DNA of 27,756 nt from a virus, in IMG/VR virus record IMGVR_UViG_3300023184_000434, positions 1 to 27,756 of that record; one strand, 5' to 3'. This document shows, piece after piece, positions 1-7,740 of the stretch; position 1 is the stretch's first letter, and each line of letters starts with the position of its first letter. The notes under the pieces are model-generated. The model was not told the DNA's origin, searched no databases, and saw only the letters and a program-made list of their open reading frames with translations. Both the position numbers and the translations under genes were made by a program.

Positions 1-195
1 GGTAATTTGAATCGCGCACTTCACGATTCTTATAGCGAAGAATTCATTAGTGATTTCATTAATGCATTTGAAGATAACAAAGAAAAGAAAATTGCCGCAG
101 CCAAACCTAGAAAGAAAAAGAAAGATGCCGTAGTTTCTGTATTTGATGAGTTTATGGAGAAATTAGATGCAAACCCCGATTCCAGCCCAACTTGA
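1..195 (+). CDS. C-terminal part of an unknown phage protein (cut by window edge)
   Basis: The reading frame is open from the first base to a TGA at 193-195, so this is probably the tail of a gene that begins outside the window. A TTG at 7 could serve as a start but has no visible ribosome binding site. The visible part is hydrophilic, with an acidic helix-prone stretch, then a lysine-rich patch (KPRKKKKD) and a final amphipathic segment. The next gene starts inside it at 167, 29 bases before its end, which is typical of phage operons. In related T4-like phages genes near 47 include the late sigma factor gene 55, but too little is visible to make that assignment. Function unknown. Confidence 0.6.
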   Translation, partial: GNLNRALHDSYSEEFISDFINAFEDNKEKKIAAAKPRKKKKDAVVSVFDEFMEKLDANPDSSPT

Positions 196-355
196 ACATT
201 GGCTAAAAATTGTTGAAAATAAAAAAGCGCCTAGAGACTTAAGAGAGTCAGCAGTCTTGCATTTGACTGCAATTCGTGATATAATCAACAAGTCTTTAGG
301 TACAACAATTAAGAAGCAAGGTTTAAGTAAATATGAGAGTATGTCTATTAGGTGA
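167..355 (+). CDS. Small unknown phage protein (62 aa)
   Basis: The ATG at 167 is preceded by GGAGA at 156-160, a well-placed ribosome binding site, which supports this as a real gene despite its size. It overlaps the end of the upstream gene by 29 bases, and the start of gene 47 by 23 bases, so it is probably co-translated with both. The protein is mostly helical and mildly basic, with no cysteine pairs, membrane segment or recognisable catalytic motif. Its position directly before 47/46 suggests membership of the same early or middle transcript. I do not recognise the family. Confidence 0.65.
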   Translation: MQTPIPAQLEHWLKIVENKKAPRDLRESAVLHLTAIRDIINKSLGTTIKKQGLSKYESMSIR

Positions 356-1412
356 TACACATTTTGGTGTTAGAAATGACTCCAAAGCATTTCACGCATA
401 CTATGAAAAGTTTTATGATGAAACATTCTTTCCGCAATTAGCAGAGAGAGGCATTCGTACAATCATTCAACTTGGTGATTTGTTTGATAGACGTAAGTAC
501 ATCAACTTTCATTCTCTTATGGAAAGTCGTAGATACTTTTTTGATAGATGTGTCGAAGAAGGCATTACACTTCATGCATTGATTGGTAATCACGATATCT
601 TTTGGAAAGAAAGTCTTGAAGTAAATTCTCCAGACTTGTTGTTGCGTGACTATCATAACGTTCGCCTGTGGCAAACACACGGAACATTAGAAATCGATGG
701 AATCAAAATTGATATGATACCATGGATTTGTAAAAGCAATGAAACTGAAATCTTTGAATTCATTAAGAACAGCACATCACCTATGTGTATGGGACATTTT
801 GAACTTGCAGGATTTCCATTGTCTAGAGGCGTAGATAGCCACGATGGTATTGACTATAAGTTTCTAAGCAACTATAATAGAGTATTCAGCGGACACTATC
901 ATACTTTCTCCGAACATGATAGCATTACGTATGTTGGAACTCCATACGAACTATTTTGGTCAGATTACCAAGACCAAAAGAAATTTGCTATTCTAGATAC
1001 CGAAAGCATGAAAGTTGAGTATGTAAATAATCCACACAGAATGTTTTACAAAGTCAACTATGATGATGGTGTTGATAAGCTGAAGATTGAAGACTTGAAG
1101 AATATGGAATTCTCTAAGTATGCAAATGCTTATGTGAAAGTTGTCGTTGTCAATAAACAAGACCCATACTTATTTGAGAAACTAGTTGATGAAATATATA
1201 AAGTAGGTCCAGTCGATGTTACAATCGTTGAAGACTTTACAGAATTTAGTGAAACAGAAGATGAAGACATTGTTAATCAAGCTGAAGACACTATGTCCAT
1301 TCTATCTAAATTTATTGATGGACAAAGTTTGAGTATCAATGATCCAAATAAACTTAAAACATTGATGCGTGAACTTTATGTTGAGGCACTATCTACAGAA
1401 AACATTGAATGA
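333..1412 (+). CDS. 47: gp47-like recombination endonuclease subunit (SbcD/Mre11 family)
   Basis: Nuclease subunit of the gp46/gp47 complex, the phage counterpart of SbcCD/Mre11-Rad50. It processes double-strand ends so that UvsX can start recombination-dependent replication, and contributes to host DNA degradation. The calcineurin-like metallophosphoesterase signature is complete and in order: GDTH at residues 7-10, GDLFD at 48-52, GNHD at 85-88, GHFE at 154-157 and GHYH at 187-190. These supply the two-metal ligands. At 359 residues it is close to T4 gp47 length. The C-terminal third is acidic and probably forms the cap and gp46-binding region. The ATG at 333 lies within the preceding gene, has only a weak upstream AAGG, and is probably coupled. 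The stop overlaps the ATG of gene 46 (ATGA). Confidence 0.95.
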   Translation: MRVCLLGDTHFGVRNDSKAFHAYYEKFYDETFFPQLAERGIRTIIQLGDLFDRRKYINFHSLMESRRYFFDRCVEEGITLHALIGNHDIFWKESLEVNSPDLLLRDYHNVRLWQTHGTLEIDGIKIDMIPWICKSNETEIFEFIKNSTSPMCMGHFELAGFPLSRGVDSHDGIDYKFLSNYNRVFSGHYHTFSEHDSITYVGTPYELFWSDYQDQKKFAILDTESMKVEYVNNPHRMFYKVNYDDGVDKLKIEDLKNMEFSKYANAYVKVVVVNKQDPYLFEKLVDEIYKVGPVDVTIVEDFTEFSETEDEDIVNQAEDTMSILSKFIDGQSLSINDPNKLKTLMRELYVEALSTENIE

Positions 1413-3121
1413 TTATTTTTCGTAATTTACGTTGGAAAAACTTCCTAAGCACTGGCAATTTTTTTACTGAACTCAAATTAGATAACGACAATACAACATT
1501 GATTGTCGGCTCTAATGGTTCAGGTAAATCAACCATGCTTGATGCATTGACATTTGTTTTGTTTGGCAAACCTTTTCGCAGTATTAACAAAGGACAACTT
1601 GTAAATACTATCAATGGTAAAGATTCTGTTGTTGAAATTGAATTTGACACGGGCAACAAGTCGTACAAAATTGTTCGTGGTATCAAACCAAATGTATTTG
1701 AGATTTACTGCAATGGGCATTTAGTCAATCAAGATGCCGCAGTCAAAGACTATCAAGAACATCTAGAGAAATTCATTCTCAAACTCAATTACAAATCATT
1801 CACTCAAATCGTTGTATTGGGTTCAGCATCATTTACTCCATTCATGCAATTGTCTGCTTCTGACAGACGTTCTATCATTGAAGACTTGTTGGATATTCAA
1901 ATCTTCTCTCGCATGAATAGTGTTCTCAAAGATAAATTTCTCTTGTTGAAAGAAAAACATTCACAGTCAAAGTATGCGGTAGACTTGAAGAGCGAAAAAA
2001 TTCAATATCAGATTCAATTTATTGATTCGCTGAACAAGAACAATGCAACTCAAATTTTATCTAAGCAACAAGATATTGCGAATACGCAATCATTGATTGC
2101 AGAGAGTGAAACTAAATGTGCGACAATACAATCAAGTTTGTCTGAAATGATTACACAAATTTCAGACAAATCTAAAGTCAATGCAAAGCTATCTAAGTTT
2201 ACAACATTGCAACAAAGTCTAGTAAAGACGCATAAGAAAATTGATAGTGATATTGAGTTTTATCATAACAATGATGACTGTCCAACATGTAAGCAAGCAA
2301 TTGGTAATGAATATAAACTACACATTGTGGAAGAGAGAAATAAAAAACTAGTTGAAGTTGATGACGCATTGTCAAAAGTCAAAACTGAACTTGATGTTGT
2401 GAATGGTAGACTTACTGAGATTGAAAGAATCGCAGAACAAATTCAAACATTGAATTCGCAATTGACTTTTGAACAGAGTGAGATTAGAGTTAATCAGAGA
2501 CACATTGATAATATCAATAAAGAAATCGAAAGATTGAATTCTGTTAAAGATGATGTTACTGCTGAACAAGAAAAACTTGCAACGTTGAATGTGGAACTTG
2601 CAGAATTAGAATCTGAAATTAAAGTTATTGCCGAAGAACGATTATACTATGAAGTCGCAACAAACTTATTAAAAGACACAGGTATCAAAACGAAAATCAT
2701 TCGACAATATATACCAGTAATCAACAAGTTAGTTAATAAATATCTTGCGGCATTAGATTTCTTTGTGAACTTTAATTTGGATGAATCTTTCAAAGAAACA
2801 ATTAAGTCTCGCCATCGTGATGACTTTACATATGCATCATTCAGCGAAGGTGAAAAGCAACGTATTGATATGGCATTGATGTTGACATGGCGTGCTGTTG
2901 CTAAGTTGAAGAACTCGGCAAGCACAAACATATTGATACTTGATGAGATTTTTGATTCGTCATTAGATACGAATGGTACAGAAGACTTAATGAAAATTCT
3001 AAACATGCTTGAAGGTTCTAATTTGTTTGTCATATCACACAAAGGTGATATTCTGCAAGACAAGTTTGCTAACGTGATTAGGTTTGAAAAGGTCAATAAT
3101 TTTTCAAGGATAACAAAATGA
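1409..3121 (+). CDS. 46: gp46-like recombination endonuclease ATPase subunit (SbcC/Rad50 family)
   Basis: ATPase partner of gp47. ATP-driven opening and closing of this SMC-like protein controls access of DNA ends to the nuclease. Visible in order: Walker A GSNGSGKST at residues 34-42; a long coiled coil from about 170 to 410 broken by a zinc-hook CPTC at 291-294; the ABC signature region FSEGEKQR at 478-485; Walker B ILILDEIFD at 508-516; and the switch histidine in ISHK at 542-545. At 570 residues it is near T4 gp46 length, so the coiled coil is short compared with cellular Rad50. The start forms an ATGA overlap with gene 47. The stop overlaps the next ATG in the same way, so the cluster is translationally coupled. 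Confidence 0.96.
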   Translation: MIIFRNLRWKNFLSTGNFFTELKLDNDNTTLIVGSNGSGKSTMLDALTFVLFGKPFRSINKGQLVNTINGKDSVVEIEFDTGNKSYKIVRGIKPNVFEIYCNGHLVNQDAAVKDYQEHLEKFILKLNYKSFTQIVVLGSASFTPFMQLSASDRRSIIEDLLDIQIFSRMNSVLKDKFLLLKEKHSQSKYAVDLKSEKIQYQIQFIDSLNKNNATQILSKQQDIANTQSLIAESETKCATIQSSLSEMITQISDKSKVNAKLSKFTTLQQSLVKTHKKIDSDIEFYHNNDDCPTCKQAIGNEYKLHIVEERNKKLVEVDDALSKVKTELDVVNGRLTEIERIAEQIQTLNSQLTFEQSEIRVNQRHIDNINKEIERLNSVKDDVTAEQEKLATLNVELAELESEIKVIAEERLYYEVATNLLKDTGIKTKIIRQYIPVINKLVNKYLAALDFFVNFNLDESFKETIKSRHRDDFTYASFSEGEKQRIDMALMLTWRAVAKLKNSASTNILILDEIFDSSLDTNGTEDLMKILNMLEGSNLFVISHKGDILQDKFANVIRFEKVNNFSRITK

Positions 3122-3306
3122 AAATATTGAGTGAATATTTTGGAGACGAAATTGATAGACATGCAGAAATATACTTTGATGAAAACTTTTTCAAAGTTAG
3201 GGTAAGAAACGAACTTGGTTCTTATTTTGTTGCATTTTTTAATAATCTTGATGAAGCAGAAAACTTTGCAGAAAATTATGTAAGAGGAGAAACAAATGAA
3301 CCTTGA
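3118..3306 (+). CDS. Small unknown acidic protein (62 aa)
   Basis: The ATG at 3118 overlaps the gene 46 stop as ATGA and has AAGGATA upstream at 3105-3111, so translation here is well supported. The 62-residue product is acidic and rich in aromatic residues. It looks like a small beta-alpha domain: strands around residues 14-41 containing IYF, FFKVRV and YFVAFF, followed by an acidic helix. There are no cysteines or catalytic motifs. It overlaps the deformylase start by 11 bases. Its function is unknown; a small accessory role linked to the 46/47 operon is only a guess from position. Confidence 0.7.
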   Translation: MKILSEYFGDEIDRHAEIYFDENFFKVRVRNELGSYFVAFFNNLDEAENFAENYVRGETNEP

Positions 3307-3799
3307 ATTCGTACCAGAAACATCATCAGTTCTTTTAAGTGAATGTGATGATTTTGATTTTAATAATCCTCCATACGATCCCAAAGAACTCGCACAAGCG
3401 TTACACGATAAAATGGTAGAGAGTGATGGACTTGGATTATCAGCAAATCAAGTTGGAATTCCATATCGTGTTTTTGTTATGAGAACTGGCGATGAGCCTT
3501 TTGCAATTTTTAATCCTAAAATTGTAGATGTATCGGATAGAGAACTTGTAATGAAAGAAGGTTGTTTAAGTTTTCCATTATTGTATTTGAATGTTAAACG
3601 TCCAGATGGCGTTCGTATTCGTTATCAGAAAGAAGATGGAAGCACCACAACCGAAAAGTTTATTGGTATGACTGCCAGAATTGCATTGCACGAATTTGAC
3701 CACATGATTGGAAAAGTGTATACTCAAAAGGCTTCACAATTTGAAACTCAACGTGCATTACGTAAACGCATGATTCTAAAACGTAAGGTAAAAAAATGA
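3296..3799 (+). CDS. def: Peptide deformylase
   Basis: Removes the formyl group from the N-terminal methionine of new proteins, using an Fe2+ or Zn2+ ion. All three family motifs are present: GLGLSANQ at residues 45-52, EGCLS at 88-92 with metal ligand Cys90, and HEFDH at 132-136 with ligands His132 and His136 and catalytic Glu133. The protein is 167 residues, full length for the core enzyme, with a strongly basic C-terminal tail instead of a long helix. The start has a good AGAGGAGA site at 3283-3290. The stop overlaps the next gene as ATGA. Phage deformylases are known from cyanophages, where they are thought to sustain turnover of host proteins during infection; here the role is inferred by homology. 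Confidence 0.95.
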   Translation: MNLEFVPETSSVLLSECDDFDFNNPPYDPKELAQALHDKMVESDGLGLSANQVGIPYRVFVMRTGDEPFAIFNPKIVDVSDRELVMKEGCLSFPLLYLNVKRPDGVRIRYQKEDGSTTTEKFIGMTARIALHEFDHMIGKVYTQKASQFETQRALRKRMILKRKVKK

Positions 3800-4155
3800 G
3801 TGAAGATATGGTAGCGATGCGAGACAAGTACTGGTGGGAACATTATCCGTTGCATCAATTGTGGTGTAATGATTTGTGTCCATTGGTACCACGATTTGAA
3901 TATCGTAAAGGCGATGAATACAACGCAAATAACTGGTCGTTACATTGGTTGTTTCTTCATGTGTGGACGATGGAACATTTTTCATTTGGTCTAGACGCAG
4001 GTCTAAGTTTTGATGAAATCTATGTTGGTGCTATTGTTCCTTGGTTTCGTATTACATTTGGAATTCGTCATGCACACTCACAATTAGGATGGAAAATTTC
4101 TAGAATGCTACGCAGGCGATCAGCACTAAAGAATGAAAACGGTGAATACAATTAA
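3796..4155 (+). CDS. Unknown Trp/His-rich phage protein (119 aa)
   Basis: The ATG overlaps the deformylase stop as ATGA, and TAAGG lies just upstream. The 119-residue protein is unusually rich in tryptophan, histidine and aromatic residues in its first 100 positions, with HWLFLHVW near residues 49-56. A basic segment, RMLRRR, follows near the C-terminus. The hydrophobic stretch around residues 70-95 is interrupted by charges and is not a clear membrane segment. Similar proteins are, as far as I recall, common unannotated members of T4-like genomes, but I cannot assign a family. Cotranscription with deformylase is likely. Confidence 0.7.
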   Translation: MSEDMVAMRDKYWWEHYPLHQLWCNDLCPLVPRFEYRKGDEYNANNWSLHWLFLHVWTMEHFSFGLDAGLSFDEIYVGAIVPWFRITFGIRHAHSQLGWKISRMLRRRSALKNENGEYN

Positions 4156-4172
4156 ATTGGGGGATGAATATT

Positions 4173-4628
4173 ATGAGTAACATGACACGACACGCAGAAC
4201 ACGAACTTGACATTATCGGAATGACTGATGATGATGAAATGAATGGAATGATGCGAAAGCATATTCTTCACATGATAGAAGAGTTTGCCGAAGAAGGACA
4301 TAGTGGATTCTCAGCAAGTTATGCCATTCAATGTTTAGAAAAACTTTTGCGCTTTGAACCTTTGTCTCCTTTACAGGGTACAGATGATGAATGGGAAGAT
4401 GTAGCAAGTATAAACGGTTCGCCTACGTGGCAGAACAAAAGATGTAGTAGAGTATTTAAAGATGAAACAGGCGCATATGATATTAATGGAAAAGTTTTCT
4501 GGGAATGGTATACAGATGAAAATGGTGAAAAATTCAAATCGTATTTCACCGGACGTGAAAGCAGAGTTTATGTTACATTCCCGTATGTACCTACAACTGT
4601 CTACGAAGAAAGCGTTGCAGAGTCGTGA
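4173..4628 (+). CDS. Unknown conserved phage protein (151 aa)
   Basis: Two in-frame ATGs exist, at 4164 and 4173. The ribosome binding site GGGGGA at 4159-4164 touches the first but is ideally spaced (8 bases) from the second, so I place the start at 4173. The N-terminal third is helical, acidic and methionine-rich. The remainder is beta-rich, with many aromatic residues in a pattern such as VFWEWYTDENGEKFKSYF. There is no metal-binding cluster or known catalytic motif. The gene ends in a GTGA overlap with the following zinc-knuckle protein. Function unknown. Confidence 0.7.
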   Translation: MSNMTRHAEHELDIIGMTDDDEMNGMMRKHILHMIEEFAEEGHSGFSASYAIQCLEKLLRFEPLSPLQGTDDEWEDVASINGSPTWQNKRCSRVFKDETGAYDINGKVFWEWYTDENGEKFKSYFTGRESRVYVTFPYVPTTVYEESVAES

Positions 4629-4849
4629 AAAAGTATAATTGTTGGTGCTACAACTGCTTGGACGAATTACAAGATCCGGTAACAATGTTGCCGCTGACAA
4701 TGAACATGTTTATTGTATGTCCTAGTTGTGGAAATAAACGTTGCCCGAGAGCAACTTGGCATGGATTAGAATGTACAAATAGTAATGAACCTGGACAAGA
4801 AGGGAGTAGATATGGCAATAGCGCAGGCGTTCAATTTCAATCAAAATAA
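4625..4849 (+). CDS. Small zinc-knuckle protein widespread in phages (74 aa)
   Basis: Starts with GTG at 4625 inside a GTGA overlap with the previous stop. The protein has two paired-cysteine knuckles, CYNC at residues 8-11 and CPSC at 32-35, followed by CPRATWHGLEC (Cys40, His46, Cys50) and a conserved NEPGQEGS tail. I recognise this arrangement, including the CGNKRCP and TNSNEPGQ blocks, from uncharacterised small proteins found in many unrelated phages and prophages. It very likely binds zinc and may bind nucleic acid, but no function is established to my knowledge. It overlaps the next gene by 38 bases. Confidence 0.75.
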   Translation: MKKYNCWCYNCLDELQDPVTMLPLTMNMFIVCPSCGNKRCPRATWHGLECTNSNEPGQEGSRYGNSAGVQFQSK

Positions 4850-5147
4850 TCCTACAGATTTTTTTCCCAACGCAGACATAAACATACACGAATATGCAAT
4901 TCAAGGTAAGATGATTGTCGCATCGTGTAGGATTAGCAGTTCACAAACTATTGGAATGACAGCAGATGTTAAAGATAAAATCAGAACAGAATTGATTCAT
5001 CAGATTGCAGATTACGTTCTACAAAACAACTTAGTAGAATTTACCCAAATTAAAGATCCGATAACATTAGACTTACTTGTTAAGGCACGGTGTTTTATGG
5101 CACCAAATGACAATGTACAAATTTTAAGAAGCCTACATAAAGTATAA
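4812..5147 (+). CDS. Unknown phage protein (111 aa)
   Basis: I chose the ATG at 4812 because AAGGGAG lies at 4799-4805 with correct spacing. An earlier in-frame ATG at 4785 would add nine residues but has no ribosome binding site. The product looks like a compact alpha/beta domain: a strand-rich middle (KMIVASCRIS), a helix (VKDKIRTELIHQIADYVLQ), and a C-terminal part with LLVKARCFMAP. It has no obvious catalytic motif. The start lies inside the zinc-knuckle gene, so the two are translated from the same message. Not recognised; structural or accessory roles are both possible. Confidence 0.65.
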   Translation: MAIAQAFNFNQNNPTDFFPNADINIHEYAIQGKMIVASCRISSSQTIGMTADVKDKIRTELIHQIADYVLQNNLVEFTQIKDPITLDLLVKARCFMAPNDNVQILRSLHKV

Positions 5148-5161
5148 TAGTGGAGAATGAA

Positions 5162-6262
5162 ATGAAACCTTGGCAACATGGATACGATATAGACTATCTT
5201 AAAGGACTTGAAGCGCAGTATGCAGACTACAATGCATATACGTTATCTCCTTTTGCGAAGTATAAGAAGAATAACATTGCTGAGTCTTTGAAAAAAGGAA
5301 CTCTTGTTTTGCTTGGTGATGCAATGATTGATGTAACAGTAAACAAAGTTGCGTCAGACATTACAATGCATGGCGACACAGTTATTGCAACAAAATTAAA
5401 AGGTGATGTTTCAATCGGAAAACTTTCGGGGAACATTAATACCATCAAACAACAAATTTCTGGATTGTCAGGAAATAATTTTTGGTTGACTGTGTGGGCA
5501 GAAAACAAAGCGCATTGTGACTTAGCAGAAGAGTTAGGTTTCTGTTATGTTGGTCCTAAGATTACAACATACGGAGAAGTACATGCAATTTATTTTAAGA
5601 GTAACAGTCCTATTCCACGTTCGTTTCCTAAAGTAGAATCGACTGAATATCTAAGCATCAAAAAGATTGGTGCAATCACACCAGAATTTATTCAATCGGT
5701 TTCTGCTAAGTTAGCAACATTGCCTGCGTTCACAAATCATTACAGTAACTACAACAAAGACAAAGCATGGTCTGCATTATCACTACGTGGTTATCGTCCA
5801 GAGTCAGACTTTATTACAAAGCCCTCAGAGATGAGTGATGAGTGGAAAGAAAAAAACAAAGATGTAAAATTTGAATTGCAAGATACACCACTCTATGATA
5901 TGTTTCCTGAAGTGCGTGAGTTGCTAAGTAAATATAGAGAAGTTCATCGTATTCGTTTCATGCAATTGAAACCTGGCGGTGGAGAACTAGAACGACACAC
6001 GGATCAAGTTGATAAAGACTCTGGTGGTTCTAAAGGCAAACTCGCAAGACTACACATACCAATTATTACTAATCCAAACATGATTTTTACTGTGTGGGAT
6101 ACAAAAGGTAATCCACAAAAGGTGCATATGGAAGTTGGAGACTTGTGGTTCTTAGATACACGTAAGCCACATCAAGCAATCAACGATGGAACAGATAATA
6201 GAATTCATTTAGTCATAGACGCAATTTCTGAAGGAGAACTGTATGAGTCGCTTGTATCCTGA
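5162..6262 (+). CDS. Aspartyl/asparaginyl beta-hydroxylase-like dioxygenase with a possible N-terminal GNAT-like domain
   Basis: The C-terminal half matches the aspartyl/asparaginyl beta-hydroxylase branch of 2-oxoglutarate/Fe(II) dioxygenases. Visible are the iron-binding HTD (His279, Asp281), the strand RLHIPI, the distal histidine in KPHQAIN (His337) and the 2OG-binding arginine in RIHLVID (Arg347). The N-terminal region (about residues 1-150) contains WLTVWAENKAHCDLAEELGF, a pattern like the end of a GNAT acetyltransferase fold; that assignment is tentative. A GTG at 5150 would add four residues, but ATG 5162 has GGAGA at 5152-5156 and is preferred. The gene overlaps the PLP-enzyme gene by 20 bases, so a joint pathway is plausible. 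The substrate is unknown; protein side-chain hydroxylation or a small-molecule reaction are both possible. Confidence 0.8.
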   Translation: MKPWQHGYDIDYLKGLEAQYADYNAYTLSPFAKYKKNNIAESLKKGTLVLLGDAMIDVTVNKVASDITMHGDTVIATKLKGDVSIGKLSGNINTIKQQISGLSGNNFWLTVWAENKAHCDLAEELGFCYVGPKITTYGEVHAIYFKSNSPIPRSFPKVESTEYLSIKKIGAITPEFIQSVSAKLATLPAFTNHYSNYNKDKAWSALSLRGYRPESDFITKPSEMSDEWKEKNKDVKFELQDTPLYDMFPEVRELLSKYREVHRIRFMQLKPGGGELERHTDQVDKDSGGSKGKLARLHIPIITNPNMIFTVWDTKGNPQKVHMEVGDLWFLDTRKPHQAINDGTDNRIHLVIDAISEGELYESLVS

Positions 6263-7007
6263 AGAAGTTTCTGATATAATTAAAGATTGGAAAGACCCAA
6301 ACCCTGCACCGATAGTTGAGATGCACAATGGCTTTCATGTTGTGCGTGATGACCTGTTAGAGTATGGTAGTAAAAGTCGATTCATTGACTATCTTGTGAA
6401 GTCTACTGAATGTGATGAGTGGGTCTTTGGTGGTGCAAACAAAGTTGGTTGGGGTCCTATCTCTTTAACGTATGTGTGTAATCTCTATGGAAAAAAAGCA
6501 ACGTTCTTTATGGCTAAACGCAAAGAGCCCACATGGCATCAGCAAAGAGTATTGGACCTTGGCGGCACTATTCATTGGGTTGACAATGGTATGCTTACTG
6601 TGACTAAAGCAAGAGCAAGACGTTATCAAGAAGAAGATACAAAGCACAGACAATGCTTGCCTTTAGGATTAGAACATCCATCTGTGCTTGCATCGATTGT
6701 TAAAGTTGCTAGAGATTTGAAAATCAAACCAACAGAGATTTGGACTGTTGCATCAAGCGGAACATTGAATCGTGGTTTGCAAATGGCATTTCCGGATGTG
6801 CCTGCATATGCAGTAGAGATTGGACATAAGATGAGTGACTACGAAAAAGGTCGTGCTGTGACAATGCGTTCACCATATAAGTATGACCAAGCAGTAGAGG
6901 AGGACCAAGCACCTCCATATCCATCTGAGAAATACTATGATGCTAAACTTTGGCAGTTTGTAGTGACTAGCGGGAAACCAGGCGCATTAATCTGGAATGT
7001 AGCGTAA
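6243..7007 (+). CDS. PLP-dependent enzyme of the tryptophan-synthase-beta fold (ACC deaminase/D-cysteine desulfhydrase-like)
   Basis: The likely Schiff-base lysine is Lys44 in the motif YGSKSRFIDYL, which resembles the GGNKTRKLEYL motif of ACC deaminase and D-cysteine desulfhydrase. The segment QQRVLDLGGTIHWV and the phosphate-binding loop SSGTLNRGL also fit fold-type II PLP enzymes. At 254 residues it is clearly shorter than the roughly 330 typical of that family, so part of the small domain is missing or reduced. The start has AAGGAGA at 6231-6237 and lies inside the preceding dioxygenase gene, suggesting coupled production. The reaction could be a lyase, deaminase or beta-replacement on an amino acid; a role in making a modified nucleotide or protein residue is speculation. 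Confidence 0.8.
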   Translation: MSRLYPEEVSDIIKDWKDPNPAPIVEMHNGFHVVRDDLLEYGSKSRFIDYLVKSTECDEWVFGGANKVGWGPISLTYVCNLYGKKATFFMAKRKEPTWHQQRVLDLGGTIHWVDNGMLTVTKARARRYQEEDTKHRQCLPLGLEHPSVLASIVKVARDLKIKPTEIWTVASSGTLNRGLQMAFPDVPAYAVEIGHKMSDYEKGRAVTMRSPYKYDQAVEEDQAPPYPSEKYYDAKLWQFVVTSGKPGALIWNVA

Positions 7008-7030
7008 TTAATATTCAAAGGAGTCGGAAC

Positions 7031-7288
7031 ATGAGTACAGAAGAAGATAAATTTAAAAAATCTAAACGAATCCTTAAAGACGAAAATGCGATACGAAAGC
7101 AAATGAGAATTGCTAAAGCATATAAAATACCAGTTGAGACTCCACATCAATTAGCTAAACATCATGTATTAGATTGTGGTAATCCAAATTGTGTCATGTG
7201 TGCAAATCCTAGAAAAGTTTGGAAAGAAAAAACGATTCAAGAAAGACGTTTTGAACAAACTGAAAAGTACAAAGAAGAAAATGATTAA
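7031..7288 (+). CDS. Small basic protein with a CGNPxCxxCxNPRK zinc-binding motif (85 aa)
   Basis: The ATG at 7031 is preceded by AAAGGAG, an excellent ribosome binding site. The protein is highly charged and basic, with a single cluster HH-x4-CGNPNCVMCANPRKVW (His44/45, Cys49, Cys54, Cys57) and a downstream ERRFEQ helix. I recall the CGNPxCxxC-NPRK block from many small uncharacterised proteins of T4-like phages of marine bacteria. Zinc binding and nucleic-acid association are likely from the cysteines and basic charge, but no function is known. Its last eight bases overlap the dCMP deaminase start. Confidence 0.75.
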   Translation: MSTEEDKFKKSKRILKDENAIRKQMRIAKAYKIPVETPHQLAKHHVLDCGNPNCVMCANPRKVWKEKTIQERRFEQTEKYKEEND

Positions 7289-7739
7289 AGAAAAATATCT
7301 TGGCGTATACATGAAGACTGCAAGAGTCTTTGCCGAACTGAGTAGTGCTAAACGTAAACAAGTTGGTGCTGTTGTCGTTAAAGATGATCGCATCATCTCA
7401 ATTGGTTACAATGGTATGCCAAGTGGATGGGACAATAATTGTGAATATGTTGCCGATGTTCATCCTAGTGATCCTAGATATGATTACAATCATTTCAGCA
7501 AAGAACTCAAAACAAACCCCGAAGTTCTCCACGCAGAATCAAATGCTATTGCTAAGTTAGCAAAGTCTACCGAAAGTGGTGATGGTGCAAGTATGTTTAT
7601 CACTTGCGCCCCATGCATAGATTGTGCTAAAATGATATTTCAAAGCGGTATCAAAGAAGTATTTTACGGTGAAGACTACCGTGATGATGATGGTATTCGT
7701 TTCCTAAATAAATGCGGAATAACTGTAAAACAAATATAA
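7281..7739 (+). CDS. cd: Deoxycytidylate (dCMP) deaminase
   Basis: Converts dCMP to dUMP, feeding thymidylate synthesis for phage DNA. The zinc site is complete: HAE at residues 84-86 (ligand His84, proton shuttle Glu86) and PCIDC at 111-115 (ligands Cys112 and Cys115). The N-terminal KRKQVGAVVVKDDRIISIGYNG matches the deoxycytidylate deaminase core. The frame is open further upstream to an ATG at 7176, but those extra 35 residues would be shadow translation of the previous gene, so ATG 7281 is the sensible start. The result is 152 residues, shorter than T4 Cd (193) but normal for many phage and bacterial enzymes. No thymidylate synthase or dCMP hydroxymethylase lies in this window. Confidence 0.93.
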   Translation: MIKEKYLGVYMKTARVFAELSSAKRKQVGAVVVKDDRIISIGYNGMPSGWDNNCEYVADVHPSDPRYDYNHFSKELKTNPEVLHAESNAIAKLAKSTESGDGASMFITCAPCIDCAKMIFQSGIKEVFYGEDYRDDDGIRFLNKCGITVKQI

Positions 7740-7740
7740 T

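Noticed and set aside
2647-3384. 245-codon open frame on the minus strand across the 46/62-aa/deformylase junction
   Set aside because: It is antisense to three well-supported genes, crosses their boundaries, and its protein shows no family pattern. It is a shadow of AT-rich coding sequence.
5120-5148. TATAAT at 5143-5148 as a promoter for the hydroxylase gene
   Set aside because: No -35-like hexamer at the right spacing. It arises from the end codons of the preceding gene.
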